Below are positions 33,409 through 41,549 of a stretch of DNA of 64,000 bases, piece after piece. The position numbers and the translations under genes were made by a program. Under the pieces are notes generated by a model that was not told the DNA's origin, did no database searches, and saw only the letters and a list, made by a program, of their open reading frames with translations. Source of the DNA: Nostoc linckia NIES-25 (GTDB lineage Bacteria; Cyanobacteriota; Cyanobacteriia; Cyanobacteriales; Nostocaceae); assembly GCF_002368035.1 (NCBI RefSeq), contig NZ_AP018222.1:620001-684000 (forward strand). The letters are read 5' to 3'. How positions within the stretch are numbered: the first letter of the stretch is position 1; every line of letters starts with the position of its first letter.

Positions 33409-34887
33409 ATGCTCGATCAAAACCAAACACCTATATTAGACGCCTTAAAAGCTAATGCAACACGCTCCCACGCTCCTTTTTACACGCCAGGACACAAACA
33501 AGGCAAGGGCATCTCTCAACCTCTAGCCGATTTACTTGGGAAAGCTGTCTTTCGCGTTGACTTAACCGAATTAGGAGATTTAGATAATCTTTTTGCACCC
33601 CAAGGGGTAATTCAACAAGCACAACAATTAGCAGCCGAAGCATTTGGCGCTTCGCAAACATGGTTTCTTGTTAACGGTTCTACCTGTGGAGTTGAGGCGG
33701 CAATTCTCGCTACTTGTGGTGCAGGCGATAAAATCATTTTGCCTCGAAATGTGCATTCTTCTGCGATCGCCGGCTTAATTCTCTCCGGTGCTATCCCAGT
33801 TTTTCTCAATCCTGAATACGATCCAGTTTTAGATATTGCCCATAGCATCACACCGACTGCTGTAGAATCTGCACTCCAACAACATCCCGACGCTAAAGCA
33901 GTGTTGACAGTGTACCCAACATATTACGGTGTTTGCGGAGATTTAAGGGCGATCGCCAACATTACCCATCAATATAATATTCCTCTAATCGTAGATGAAG
34001 CACACGGCGCACACTTTAGCTTTCATCACGAATTGCCCACTCCAGCTTTAGCCGCAGGTGCAGATTTAACTGTGCAATCCATCCACAAAGTACTCGGTGC
34101 GATGACACAGGCATCAATGTTGCACGTTCAAGGTAATAGGATAGATAGCGATCGCATTAGTAAAGCCTTGCAACTCCTACAGTCTACCAGTCCCAGTTAT
34201 ATACTTTTAGCTTCTCTAGATGCAGCGCGTCAGCAAATGGCACTCCACGGAAAAATGCTGATGTCTCAAACTTTGCAACTTGCCCAAGAAGCCAGAACCA
34301 AAATCAGCCAACTTCCTGGCTTATCTGTCTTAAGCCCCCCTTTTCAAGGGGGGTTGGGGGGATCTCCTGGTTTTGTGGCTTTAGATAAAACGCGATTAAC
34401 CGTGACTGTTTCTAATTTAGGTTTAACCGGATTTGCCGCAGATGAAATTCTAGATGAAAAATTTGCCGTTACTGCTGAATTTCCCTCCCAGCAGCACCTT
34501 ACTTTTATTATTAGTTTGGGCAATACCGCAGCTGATATCGAACAATTAGTGCAAGGTTTTACTACTCTTGCCAAAGAATATCGCCGAACTAACGCTACTG
34601 TTAAAAACTATATTTGGCAGGATATTGCTGAAACATCCGGTACTAATTTGTATTTGTCTCCCCGTGAAGCTTTTTTTGCTCCTAGTGAAACATTACCTTT
34701 AGCAAAGACTTGCGATCGCATTTGTACCGAAATCGTCTGCCCCTATCCTCCAGGAATTCCCGCGTTAATGCCAGGGGAACTCATCACTAAACCCGTTCTC
34801 GATTACTTGCAACAAATCCAGGCGATGGGAGGATTTATCAGTGGTTGCAATGATACTACCCTCAAAACGTTGAAAGTCGTTAAATAG
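33409..34887 (+). CDS. Orn/Lys/Arg decarboxylase family PLP enzyme
   Basis: 492 aa fold-type I PLP enzyme. FYTPGHKQGKG, VNGSTCGVEAAILA, VYPTYYGVCGDL, VDEAHGAHFSF (PLP-contact Asp) and QSIHKVLGAMTQASMLH (Schiff-base Lys) are family hallmarks. It should decarboxylate a basic amino acid in polyamine metabolism; which one cannot be told. In frame near residue 308 sits a 9-10 residue insert (SPPFQGGLGG), encoded by an intergenic-type palindrome CCCCCCTTTTCAAGGGGGG. The reading frame and downstream motifs (CPYPPGIPALMPGE) are intact, so the protein is probably still active. Shorter than biodegradative inducible decarboxylases, as usual for the cyanobacterial group. Confidence 0.9.
   Translation: MLDQNQTPILDALKANATRSHAPFYTPGHKQGKGISQPLADLLGKAVFRVDLTELGDLDNLFAPQGVIQQAQQLAAEAFGASQTWFLVNGSTCGVEAAILATCGAGDKIILPRNVHSSAIAGLILSGAIPVFLNPEYDPVLDIAHSITPTAVESALQQHPDAKAVLTVYPTYYGVCGDLRAIANITHQYNIPLIVDEAHGAHFSFHHELPTPALAAGADLTVQSIHKVLGAMTQASMLHVQGNRIDSDRISKALQLLQSTSPSYILLASLDAARQQMALHGKMLMSQTLQLAQEARTKISQLPGLSVLSPPFQGGLGGSPGFVALDKTRLTVTVSNLGLTGFAADEILDEKFAVTAEFPSQQHLTFIISLGNTAADIEQLVQGFTTLAKEYRRTNATVKNYIWQDIAETSGTNLYLSPREAFFAPSETLPLAKTCDRICTEIVCPYPPGIPALMPGELITKPVLDYLQQIQAMGGFISGCNDTTLKTLKVVK
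34333..34366 (+). repeat. Intergenic-type palindrome inside the decarboxylase gene
   Basis: AGCCCCCCTTTTCAAGGGGG followed by GTTGGGGGGATCT is an inverted C/G tract like the ones in non-coding spacers (compare 32770-32800). Here it is translated in frame as about ten extra residues between two conserved segments. Confidence 0.8.
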
Positions 34888-34930
34888 CGTACTAATTTCC
34901 TAGTTTTAGGACTTCTATAGTACAAAAATA

Positions 34931-35110
34931 GTCGCAAAAGCTGCTATTTATGTCGCAAAAGCTGCTATTCATGTCACAAAAGCTGCTATTCATGTCGCAA
35001 AAGCTGCTATTCATGTCACAAAAGCTGCTATTCATGTCACAAAAGCTGCTATTCATGTCACAAAAGCTGCTATTCATGCCACAAAAGCTGCTATTCATGT
35101 CACAAAAGTT
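34931..35110. repeat. Tandem array C: eight 21-bp units
   Basis: The unit GTCGCAAAAGCTGCTATTCAT (variants GTCACAAAA and GCCACAAAA), exactly 21 bp, repeats eight times from 34931 to 35098, plus a partial copy. It lies 43 bp after the decarboxylase stop. As in arrays A and B, frames on both strands stay open, producing heptapeptide artefacts. Confidence 0.93.
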
Positions 35111-35337
35111 AGTTTACGAGTTCAAAAGCTCCTTTTAAAGTCACAAAGTTATAGTATTTGGTATCTTTCGCCACAAACGCAATCGAACAAGTTGCTTAAA
35201 ATAATCCCAAATTTTTGGCAGCATAGCGCATGAAGCGAACTTATTTACATATTTTCGCTCATGCGCTATTTCCTTGTCCCCACCTTCTACAATAAAAATA
35301 GATTTATTGAGATTTGTATAGTTGGGGAAAAGCTGTC

Positions 35338-36357
35338 ATGGCTCCCGCCGTTTTAATTCAAAATTTGCAAAAATCCTACGGCACGGTGGTTGCCGTTAAG
35401 GATGTTTCTTTTCAGGTAGAGTCAGGAGAAATCTTTGGTTTACTTGGCCCCAACGGTGCTGGCAAAACTACCACCTTGCGTGCCTTGTGTACCCTCACCA
35501 CACCTGATGCTGGCAAAATCGAAGTATCTGGGATCTCTGTCTTAGATAATCCGAGAGTTGCAAGACAAAAACTAGGCTATGTAGCTCAGGAAGTCGCTAT
35601 AGATAAAGTGTTGACTGGACGAGAACTGCTGCAATTGCAAGCAGCACTTTATCACATTCCAGGTGCAGTAGCCAAACAGCGTATTGAGACAGTATTGGAT
35701 TTGCTCGGTTTACAAGAATACGCCAATAAAAAAACCGGAACCTACTCTGGCGGTTTGCGTAAGCGCCTTGATTTAGCTGCTGGCTTACTCCACGCACCGG
35801 ATGTTTTAGTCTTAGACGAGCCAACTGTAGGACTTGACATAGAAAGCCGATTCGTGGTATGGGAGTTTTTGAGAAAATTACGCGCCTCTGGGACGACGGT
35901 AGTAATTACCAGCCATTATTTAGAAGAGATTGACGCCCTAGCCGATCGCGTGGCAATTATCGATCGCGGCGTTGTAATTGCGGCTGGGACACCTTCGCAA
36001 TTGAAAGATCAAGTAGGTGGCGATCGCATCACCTTGCGAATTCAGGAGTTTTCCCCGATTGAAGAAGCAGAAATTGCTAAAAACCTCCTCCAATCTTTGC
36101 CCTTCGTGCAAGAAGTCATCATCAACAACGCCCAAGGTAATTCTCTCAACTTGGTGGTAACGCCCCAAAATGACGTTCTCATCAAGATACAGCAAACCCT
36201 AAATACCGCTGGCTTGCCCATATTTGGCATCGCCCAATCTCGCCCCAGTCTCGATGACGTTTACCTCGCCGCCACAGGACGCACCCTCATGGATGCAGAG
36301 CTAGCAGCGATCGCTACCCGCGATCCCAAAGCTGAGAAAAAGCAGAATATGAGATAG
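35338..36357 (+). CDS. ABC transporter ATP-binding protein (DrrA type)
   Basis: 339 aa from the ATG at 35338 (MAPAVLIQNLQKSYG), preferred to the upstream TTG at 35314. Walker A GLLGPNGAGKTTTLR, signature YSGGLRKRLDLAAGL, Walker B VLVLDEPTVGLD and switch VVITSHYLEEIDAL are complete. The C-terminal half matches the daunorubicin-resistance DrrA branch of exporter ATPases. The next gene encodes the ABC-2 permease. The cargo is unknown; drug, lipid or polysaccharide export are possible. Several HIP1 octamers in the gene speak for long residence. Confidence 0.92.
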   Translation: MAPAVLIQNLQKSYGTVVAVKDVSFQVESGEIFGLLGPNGAGKTTTLRALCTLTTPDAGKIEVSGISVLDNPRVARQKLGYVAQEVAIDKVLTGRELLQLQAALYHIPGAVAKQRIETVLDLLGLQEYANKKTGTYSGGLRKRLDLAAGLLHAPDVLVLDEPTVGLDIESRFVVWEFLRKLRASGTTVVITSHYLEEIDALADRVAIIDRGVVIAAGTPSQLKDQVGGDRITLRIQEFSPIEEAEIAKNLLQSLPFVQEVIINNAQGNSLNLVVTPQNDVLIKIQQTLNTAGLPIFGIAQSRPSLDDVYLAATGRTLMDAELAAIATRDPKAEKKQNMR

Positions 36358-36491
36358 GGAATGGGGAGCTAGGGGAAAAGGTTAAAGGTTAAAGGGTAAA
36401 GGGATAAATTTAACCTTTCCCCCTTACCCCTTTCCCTTTCCCCCTTCCTAATGCCCAATCCAAAATCCAAAATCAAAAATCAAAAATTCTT
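36358..36491. repeat. Dispersed AAAGGTTAAAGG / CCTTTCCC hairpin repeat
   Basis: GGGGAAAAGGTTAAAGGTTA and AAGGGATAAATTTAACCTTT, then CCCTTTCCCTTTCCCCCTTC, form a purine/pyrimidine inverted repeat. It ends in CCAAAATCCAAAATCAAAAA just before the permease gene. The repeat splits the ATPase-permease pair but may not stop transcription. Confidence 0.7.
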
Positions 36492-37379
36492 ATGAGTGTT
36501 ACTCCTAAATCCGATCTCAATTGGCAGACACTAGCATCGCCGCAAGCAGATGCTAATGCTGCTCCTAATTTTTTCGGCGAACTGGTACAAGAGACGTTGG
36601 CTTTAACTCGTCGCTTGTTTATTCAATTGCAACGTCGCCCTTCGACATTAATCGCGGGAATTATTCAGCCGGTTATGTGGTTGGTGCTGTTTGGTGCTTT
36701 ATTCCAAAATGCACCCAAGGGCTTATTTGGCAGTACGACCAATTACGGTCAATTTTTGGCTGCTGGAGTAATCGTATTTACAGCATTTGCGGGAGCGTTG
36801 AATGCTGGTTTGCCGGTGATGTTTGACCGCGAGTTCGGCTTTTTGAATCGTTTGCTAGTAGCACCCTTAGCATCGCGGTTTTCCATTGTCTTTGCTTCGG
36901 CAATCTTCATCATCAGCCAAAGTTTACTGCAAGCAGCGGTGATTGTAGGAGCAGCAGCGTTTTTAGGTGCGGGACTACCTGATGCAGCTGGTTTAGGTGC
37001 GATCGCTTTAATCGTTTTCCTCCTAGCTTTGGGTGTGACAGCCATTTCCCTGGGGTTAGCTTTTGCCTTACCCGGTCACATCGAACTAATTGCGGTAATT
37101 TTCGTCACTAACTTACCACTATTATTTGCTAGTACAGCTTTAGCTCCTCTCTCGTTTATGCCCCAGTGGTTGCAGGTTGTGGCTACCTTAAATCCCCTCA
37201 GCTATGCGATCGAACCCATTCGCTACCTCTATCTCCACAGCAGTTGGGCATTGGATAGTGTAGTTATGCAGGCTCCTTGGGGTAATGTTAGCTTTGGGGG
37301 GGCGTTGTTGGTGTTGTTTGGCTTTGCCCTTGTCGCTTTAATTAGCATTCAGCCCCAACTACGACGGACTCTTGCTTAA
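36492..37379 (+). CDS. ABC-2 type permease, partner of the DrrA-like ATPase
   Basis: 295 aa with six hydrophobic segments. LFIQLQRRPSTLIAGIIQPV is the N-terminal family segment and ATLNPLSYAIEPIRYLYLHS the C-terminal conserved one. It forms the membrane channel of the exporter with the preceding ATPase, separated from it by 134 bp of repeat. The spacing and order are those of DrrA-DrrB pairs. Confidence 0.9.
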   Translation: MSVTPKSDLNWQTLASPQADANAAPNFFGELVQETLALTRRLFIQLQRRPSTLIAGIIQPVMWLVLFGALFQNAPKGLFGSTTNYGQFLAAGVIVFTAFAGALNAGLPVMFDREFGFLNRLLVAPLASRFSIVFASAIFIISQSLLQAAVIVGAAAFLGAGLPDAAGLGAIALIVFLLALGVTAISLGLAFALPGHIELIAVIFVTNLPLLFASTALAPLSFMPQWLQVVATLNPLSYAIEPIRYLYLHSSWALDSVVMQAPWGNVSFGGALLVLFGFALVALISIQPQLRRTLA

Positions 37380-37411
37380 GATAATAGAGAGCAATTTTCG
37401 AGTCAAAATCC

Positions 37412-37906
37412 ATGAAAAAACCATTTTTACAAATTACTAGACTCTTCTTAGCTACCGCAGCCGGAATTAGCTTTGCTCCTTTACTGATGGCTCAACCTAG
37501 TTTGGCTCAAATCGGTAGCCCAACGGATGCTTTTCCTAGTACTAGTACAACAGACCAAAATACCGATCCGTTTTCCCGCTCGAATTCAGATAATTTCAAC
37601 ATGTTCGATCTAATTCACCGGGCAAATTTCGGAACTCTCAACTGGGATTCTCAACAACAAAACGAACAACTCAACTCAACCGCAGAAGCTTTTAAAGCTA
37701 GACAACAACAATTACTCCAATGTCGTCAACAAGCGCAACTAACAACCCCAGGATCGCCAACGGTTGCATCAGCGTCGCCGACATCATCAACTCAACCAGC
37801 AACAGCAGCTCCTTTAAAAGGCAATCAACAGCAAACACTCCAGTGCCAACAAGCACAACAACCGAACCCACAGTTACCATCGTTTAAATTACCATCAGGT
37901 AACTGA
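37412..37906 (+). CDS. Secreted Gln/Pro/Ser-rich hypothetical protein
   Basis: 164 aa. A signal peptide is evident (MKKPFLQITRLFLATAAGIS, then a hydrophobic stretch and a likely cut near QPSLAQ). The mature part is rich in Gln, Asn, Ser, Thr and Pro, with two similar motifs (RQQQLLQCRQQAQLTTPG and NQQQTLQCQQAQQPNPQLPS). These give two cysteines in like contexts and suggest an internal duplication. It starts 32 bp after the permease, so it may be part of the same operon. No family recognised. Confidence 0.75.
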   Translation: MKKPFLQITRLFLATAAGISFAPLLMAQPSLAQIGSPTDAFPSTSTTDQNTDPFSRSNSDNFNMFDLIHRANFGTLNWDSQQQNEQLNSTAEAFKARQQQLLQCRQQAQLTTPGSPTVASASPTSSTQPATAAPLKGNQQQTLQCQQAQQPNPQLPSFKLPSGN

Positions 37907-37921
37907 ATTCAAATGAATAAT

Positions 37922-37947
37922 CCCAACCCCAAAAGCTTGGGGTTGGG
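37922..37947 (+). terminator. Hairpin between convergent genes
   Basis: CCCAACCCCAA pairs with TTGGGGTTGGG around AAGC, 15 bp after the stop of the secreted-protein gene. No T run follows on the plus strand; the structure may end transcription in both directions. Confidence 0.75.
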
Positions 37948-37991
37948 GTCAGACTTTGCAAAAATTCTTATCTTAGTTCTCAGGCAAAAAA

Positions 37992-38429
37992 CTACAACCC
38001 AAGTGCAGCTAAAACATCCTCAGCATGGGTGGTAGTATTTACACTAGCATCGACATGGGTAATTTTGCCGTCAGGGCCAATTACGTAGGTGACGCGCTTG
38101 GCGTAACCGCCGCCATCCACATCGAAGGCTTTGATGAGGGATTTGTCGGTGTCAGCCAGTAGAGGAAAATTCAAATTATATTTTTGGGTGAATGCCTGAT
38201 GAGAAACTTCATCATCTGCACTGACTCCCAGAACTACAACATCTTGACTTTGATATTTAGATTGGGCATCTCGAAAACTACAAGCTTGTTTGGTGCAGCC
38301 TGGAGTGTCATCTTTGGGGTAAAAATACAAAACAACTGTCTTCCCAGCAAAATCAGATAAAGAGACTGTGTTGCCGTTTGTATCTTTGGCGGTAAATGCA
38401 GGTGCATCCGTACCAACTGCTAGAGGCAT
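37992..38429 (-). CDS. bcp: Peroxiredoxin, Bcp/PrxQ type
   Basis: 145 aa thiol peroxidase that reduces hydrogen and organic peroxides. Peroxidatic Cys and resolving Cys are both in YPKDDTPGCTKQACSFRD, spaced by four residues as in PrxQ. GTDAPAFTAKDTNGNTVSLS is the N-terminal motif. Cyanobacteria carry several PrxQ paralogues; this one is soluble and has no targeting sequence. It is convergent with the secreted-protein gene. Confidence 0.94.
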   Translation of the reverse strand: MPLAVGTDAPAFTAKDTNGNTVSLSDFAGKTVVLYFYPKDDTPGCTKQACSFRDAQSKYQSQDVVVLGVSADDEVSHQAFTQKYNLNFPLLADTDKSLIKAFDVDGGGYAKRVTYVIGPDGKITHVDASVNTTTHAEDVLAALGL

Positions 38430-38612
38430 AATTAACCTTTCCTGTTTCAGATTGTTGATGCACTTGAAATTTTACAATAATTTATAATGATTAAATATAT
38501 TTACTAAAAAATAACATAAATATACTACTTTCCTCTTAATGAGCTAACTGGTGCAAAAAAAATATATTCTGAAATAAATTTTTATTAAAAGAAAAATTTC
38601 TACCTATACGCA

Positions 38613-39017
38613 ATGCCTCCTGTTGATTTCCAAAACCCAAAAGCTTTTGTCTATCCTCCTAGAACAATTGAAAGGGCCGATCGCTCCCTAAGATGTTCGC
38701 CCTTTAATCCATCTTTATTTAAACTCATGCGACACCAGAGTGTATCGTTGGGTGCGATCGCCTTGGAAAATGGATTGAAACAGGGTTATACTCAGCGTCC
38801 TTTATCAGAAATAGTATGTGACGACGCCTTGGGTTGGCTGATTCAAGTGGGTGTATTGCGCCGAGAAGTCGATGGTCAGGGAATTACAGATAGTTTTCGC
38901 CTCACTCCCTTGGGACGCCAGTTGATAGAACAACATCAGGGGGAAAATTGGCGTACTCCTTCATGGCGCGATCGTTTATACAATGCAGTGATTCGTTGGT
39001 TGCGGTTACCCTTTTAG
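38613..39017 (+). CDS. Conserved cyanobacterial hypothetical protein (winged-helix-like)
   Basis: 134 aa. Central segments (SLFKLMRHQSVSLGAIALEN, LSEIVCDDALGWLIQVGVLR, DSFRLTPLGRQLIEQH) have the helix-helix-beta feel of a winged-helix DNA-binding domain. RLTPLGRQLI is a common C-terminal hairpin in such proteins. I believe it matches the group annotated as Npun_F0494 family, but cannot verify that here. Function unknown. Confidence 0.7.
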   Translation: MPPVDFQNPKAFVYPPRTIERADRSLRCSPFNPSLFKLMRHQSVSLGAIALENGLKQGYTQRPLSEIVCDDALGWLIQVGVLRREVDGQGITDSFRLTPLGRQLIEQHQGENWRTPSWRDRLYNAVIRWLRLPF

Positions 39018-39317
39018 AACAGAAAACTAAAGAGTTAGGATTAGCGAATCAAAGGGAACAATTAATATACGGAAACATGACACCCATTCATGAAGTCTTT
39101 ACAATGTTGTGAGGTATTGAGTATGGGGAAAGGGAAAGGGGTAAGGGGAAAAGGGAAAGGGGTATGGTTCGACAAGCTCACCAACCGGGGAAAAGGGGAA
39201 AGATTAAATTTATTCCTTTTTCCTTTAACCTTTAACCTTTTCCCCTGCCTCAAGAGCCTCCTCTGCCCCAGTCCCCACAACCCTAAAATTTCACCTTATA
39301 TATTAAAAACCTGAATA
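39018..39317. repeat. Spacer with the AAAGGGGAAAGATTAAATTT dispersed repeat
   Basis: 39121-39250 repeats the assembly seen at 25240: G-rich GGGGAAAGGGAAAGGGGTAA, GGTATGGTTCGACAAGCTCA, CCAACCGGGGAAAAGGGGAA and C-rich TTTAACCTTTTCCCC. I see no gene; short frames on both strands are artefacts. Confidence 0.75.
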
Positions 39318-39323
39318 GTGACT

Positions 39324-40802
39324 ATGAAATCAATTATGGTAGTGGGGACAACATCCCACGCAGGGAAATCACTCTTAACTACAGCTATTTGTCGAATTTT
39401 ATCGCGGCGTGGTTGGCGAGTCGCTCCCTTTAAAGGCCAAAATATGGCTTTAAATGCTTATGTTACTGCTAGTGGTGGAGAAATTGGTTACGCGCAAGCA
39501 GTACAAGCTTGGGCTGCGGGAGTTGTACCTTGGGTAGAAATGAACCCAATTTTACTTAAGCCCCAAGGGGATATGACTTCGCAAGTAATTATAAAGGGTA
39601 GACCTGTGGGTAAAGTGGGTGCCGCAGATTACTACGAGCAATATTTTGAACTTGGCTGGCGGACAATTGAAGAATCGCTACAGCATTTAGGAACAGAATT
39701 TGACTTGCTGGTTTGTGAAGGTGCCGGTAGTCCAGCGGAGATTAACCTTAAGCACCGCGACTTAACGAATATGCGCGTAGCAAAATATTTGAATGCGCCA
39801 ACTCTACTAGTAGTTGATATTGACCGGGGTGGCGCTTTTGCCCATGTGGTAGGCACTCTAGAGTTATTGGAACCGGATGAACGCGCTTTGATTAAAGGTG
39901 TAGTAATTAACAAGTTCCGGGGACAGCGATCGCTCCTAGAACCAGGAATAAAATGGTTGGAAGAACGCACAGGTATTCCTGTTGTTGGCGTTATACCCTA
40001 CTTACAAGAAGTATTTCCGGCAGAAGACTCCCTTGATTTACTAGAACGTCAATCAAACAAAGCCCAAACTGACCTCAATATTGCCGTTATTCGTTTACCC
40101 AGAATTGCCAACTTCACTGATTTTGACCCTCTAGAATCTGAAAGCTCAGTTTCAGTAAAATTTCTCAGCCCTAAGCAAGATTTAGGACATCCAGATGCAG
40201 TAATTATCCCAGGGACAAAAACCACAATTGCAGATTTGTTACTGCTACAAAAAAGCGGCATGGCAGAAGCTATCCAACATTATGCAGCCTCTGGGGGAAC
40301 GGTTTTAGGCATCTGTGGCGGGTATCAAATGCTGGGACAAATCATAGCCGACCCCGAAGGGATAGAAGGACAAGCCGGTAGATTTCAAGGGTTAAATCTT
40401 TTACCAATCAGAACTGTAATTACAGGACAGAAAATTGCCCGCCAGCGGCAAGTTAGCTCGAATTATCCGCAATTGGGCTTGCCAGTTAATGGCTTTGAGA
40501 TCCACCAAGGGCGATCGCGCATTGAACAGCAAGGAATAGATAGTCAATCTTACCATGCCCTATTTGATGATATTAACTTAGGGTTAGTGGATAGCTGTCA
40601 ATCAGTCTGGGGTACTTACCTGCACGGAATTTTTGACAACGGCCCTTGGCGTCGGGCTTGGTTAAATCGCCTCCGCCAACAACGGGGTTTAAAATCTCTG
40701 CCCACAGGTGTTGCTAACTACCGGGAACACCGAGAACAGATTTTAGATTCTCTGGCCGCTGAAGTTGAAAACCATTTAGACTTAACTCCGTTTTTGTCTT
40801 AA
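39324..40802 (+). CDS. cobQ: Cobyric acid synthase
   Basis: 492 aa from the ATG at 39324 (MKSIMVVGTTSHAGKS), preferred to GTG at 39318. It amidates the side chains b, d, e and g of adenosylcobyrinic acid a,c-diamide using glutamine and ATP, in (pseudo)cobalamin synthesis. The N-terminal dethiobiotin-synthetase-like domain has the P-loop GTTSHAGKS. The C-terminal glutamine amidotransferase has the nucleophile Cys in VLGICGGYQMLG and His in GTYLHGIFDNG. Length and motifs are standard. A small ferredoxin gene follows 97 bp downstream. Confidence 0.95.
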   Translation: MKSIMVVGTTSHAGKSLLTTAICRILSRRGWRVAPFKGQNMALNAYVTASGGEIGYAQAVQAWAAGVVPWVEMNPILLKPQGDMTSQVIIKGRPVGKVGAADYYEQYFELGWRTIEESLQHLGTEFDLLVCEGAGSPAEINLKHRDLTNMRVAKYLNAPTLLVVDIDRGGAFAHVVGTLELLEPDERALIKGVVINKFRGQRSLLEPGIKWLEERTGIPVVGVIPYLQEVFPAEDSLDLLERQSNKAQTDLNIAVIRLPRIANFTDFDPLESESSVSVKFLSPKQDLGHPDAVIIPGTKTTIADLLLLQKSGMAEAIQHYAASGGTVLGICGGYQMLGQIIADPEGIEGQAGRFQGLNLLPIRTVITGQKIARQRQVSSNYPQLGLPVNGFEIHQGRSRIEQQGIDSQSYHALFDDINLGLVDSCQSVWGTYLHGIFDNGPWRRAWLNRLRQQRGLKSLPTGVANYREHREQILDSLAAEVENHLDLTPFLS

Positions 40803-40819
40803 GCTAAAATGCTTTGAAA

Positions 40820-40875
40820 TGTCATTAGTCATTAGTCATTGGTCAAAGAACGAAGGACAAATGACAAATGACAAT
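40820..40875. repeat. CATTAGTCATTAGTCATTGG / CAAATGACAAATGAC repeat
   Basis: This is a short inverted pair of heptamer-like words between cobQ and the ferredoxin gene. It is of the same family as 18490-18600. Confidence 0.65.
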
Positions 40876-40898
40876 ACTAAATCAAAAGCGTAAGATTG

Positions 40899-41135
40899 AT
40901 GATTGTTCGTGTCCGTTTTTTACCAGATGATGTCACAGTAGAAGCCGAAGTGGGAGAAGCCCTTTTGGATGTAGCAGACCGGGCTGGAGTATTTATTCCC
41001 ACCGGTTGTCTAATGGGGTCATGTTACGCTTGCACCGTGGAATTAGAAGATGGAGAAAACATCCGCGCCTGTATCACAGCAGTACCACCACGCGAAGAAT
41101 TAACTATTAATTTGTTTAGCGACCCAACTTGGTAA
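40899..41135 (+). CDS. Small plant-type [2Fe-2S] ferredoxin-like protein
   Basis: 78 aa from the ATG at 40899. CLMGSCYACTVELEDGENIR has the C-x4-C-x2-C cluster motif, and the fourth Cys is in IRACITAV. It is shorter than photosynthetic PetF (about 98 aa) and more diverged, so it likely serves a specialised electron-transfer role. Placement after cobQ suggests, but does not show, a role in corrin synthesis. Confidence 0.9.
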   Translation: MIVRVRFLPDDVTVEAEVGEALLDVADRAGVFIPTGCLMGSCYACTVELEDGENIRACITAVPPREELTINLFSDPTW

Positions 41136-41156
41136 TGTCGTCTGCTGCATAATTAC

Positions 41157-41282
41157 CAGGACTTACGCAATATGTGACTGAAAACCTTATTCAAGCGTTG
41201 CGGTAATTCATGTAGACGCGGAGCGGCTTCCCGCAGGGTATTACCGCTACTGCTACGTTCGTTATCTTTTGCGTAAGTCCTG
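41157..41282. repeat. MITE-like element, CAGGACTTACGCAA family, copy 2 (126 bp)
   Basis: Reverse-oriented relative to copy 1 at 23347-23440. The arms match nearly base for base (ATATGTGACTGAAAACCTTA and CGTTCGTTATCTTTTGCGTA). At the palindrome centre it carries an extra segment of about 30 bp (TAGACGCGGAGCGGCTTCCC GCAGGG), which is itself a member of a different dispersed family seen at 23108-23190. Confidence 0.88.
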
Positions 41283-41375
41283 ATTACTTGAAAATAAAGA
41301 CAGCTAACTTGCTTTCAGCCAAGGTGATTGTCGGTACAATCACTTTCAGAGCCTATTTATAAAGTAAATATTAAG

Positions 41376-41485
41376 GTAGGGTGTGTTACGGCTGTGCAAG
41401 GATTTGAGAGTTTAAGAGAGTAAGAATCAGGCGCAGGGCACCGAAAAACATGGTGCGTTAAGCCTTGCTATAACGCACCCTACAA
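41376..41485. repeat. REP-like palindrome, GTAGGGTGTGTTA family, with central insert
   Basis: GTAGGGTGTGTTACGG at the left and CTATAACGCACCCTAC at the right bracket a 75-bp unrelated centre (TGCAAGGATTTGAGAGTTTA ... AACATGGTGCGTTA). Related to 6799-6874 and 20390-20474. 41136-41549 holds no gene. Confidence 0.75.
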
Positions 41486-41549
41486 TTTAAGGTTTACTTT
41501 ATAAATCACCTCTTAGAATTGATTAAGATACGCTTACGACAATTGATTT

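Noticed and set aside
24409..35110. CRISPR array interpretation of the 21-bp arrays
   Set aside because: Units are directly contiguous with no spacers, too short for CRISPR repeats, and no cas genes are present.
34892..35138. Repeat-peptide frames (MSQKLLF and MNSSFCD repeats)
   Set aside because: Read through the 21-bp array C on opposite strands; no coding evidence beyond periodicity.
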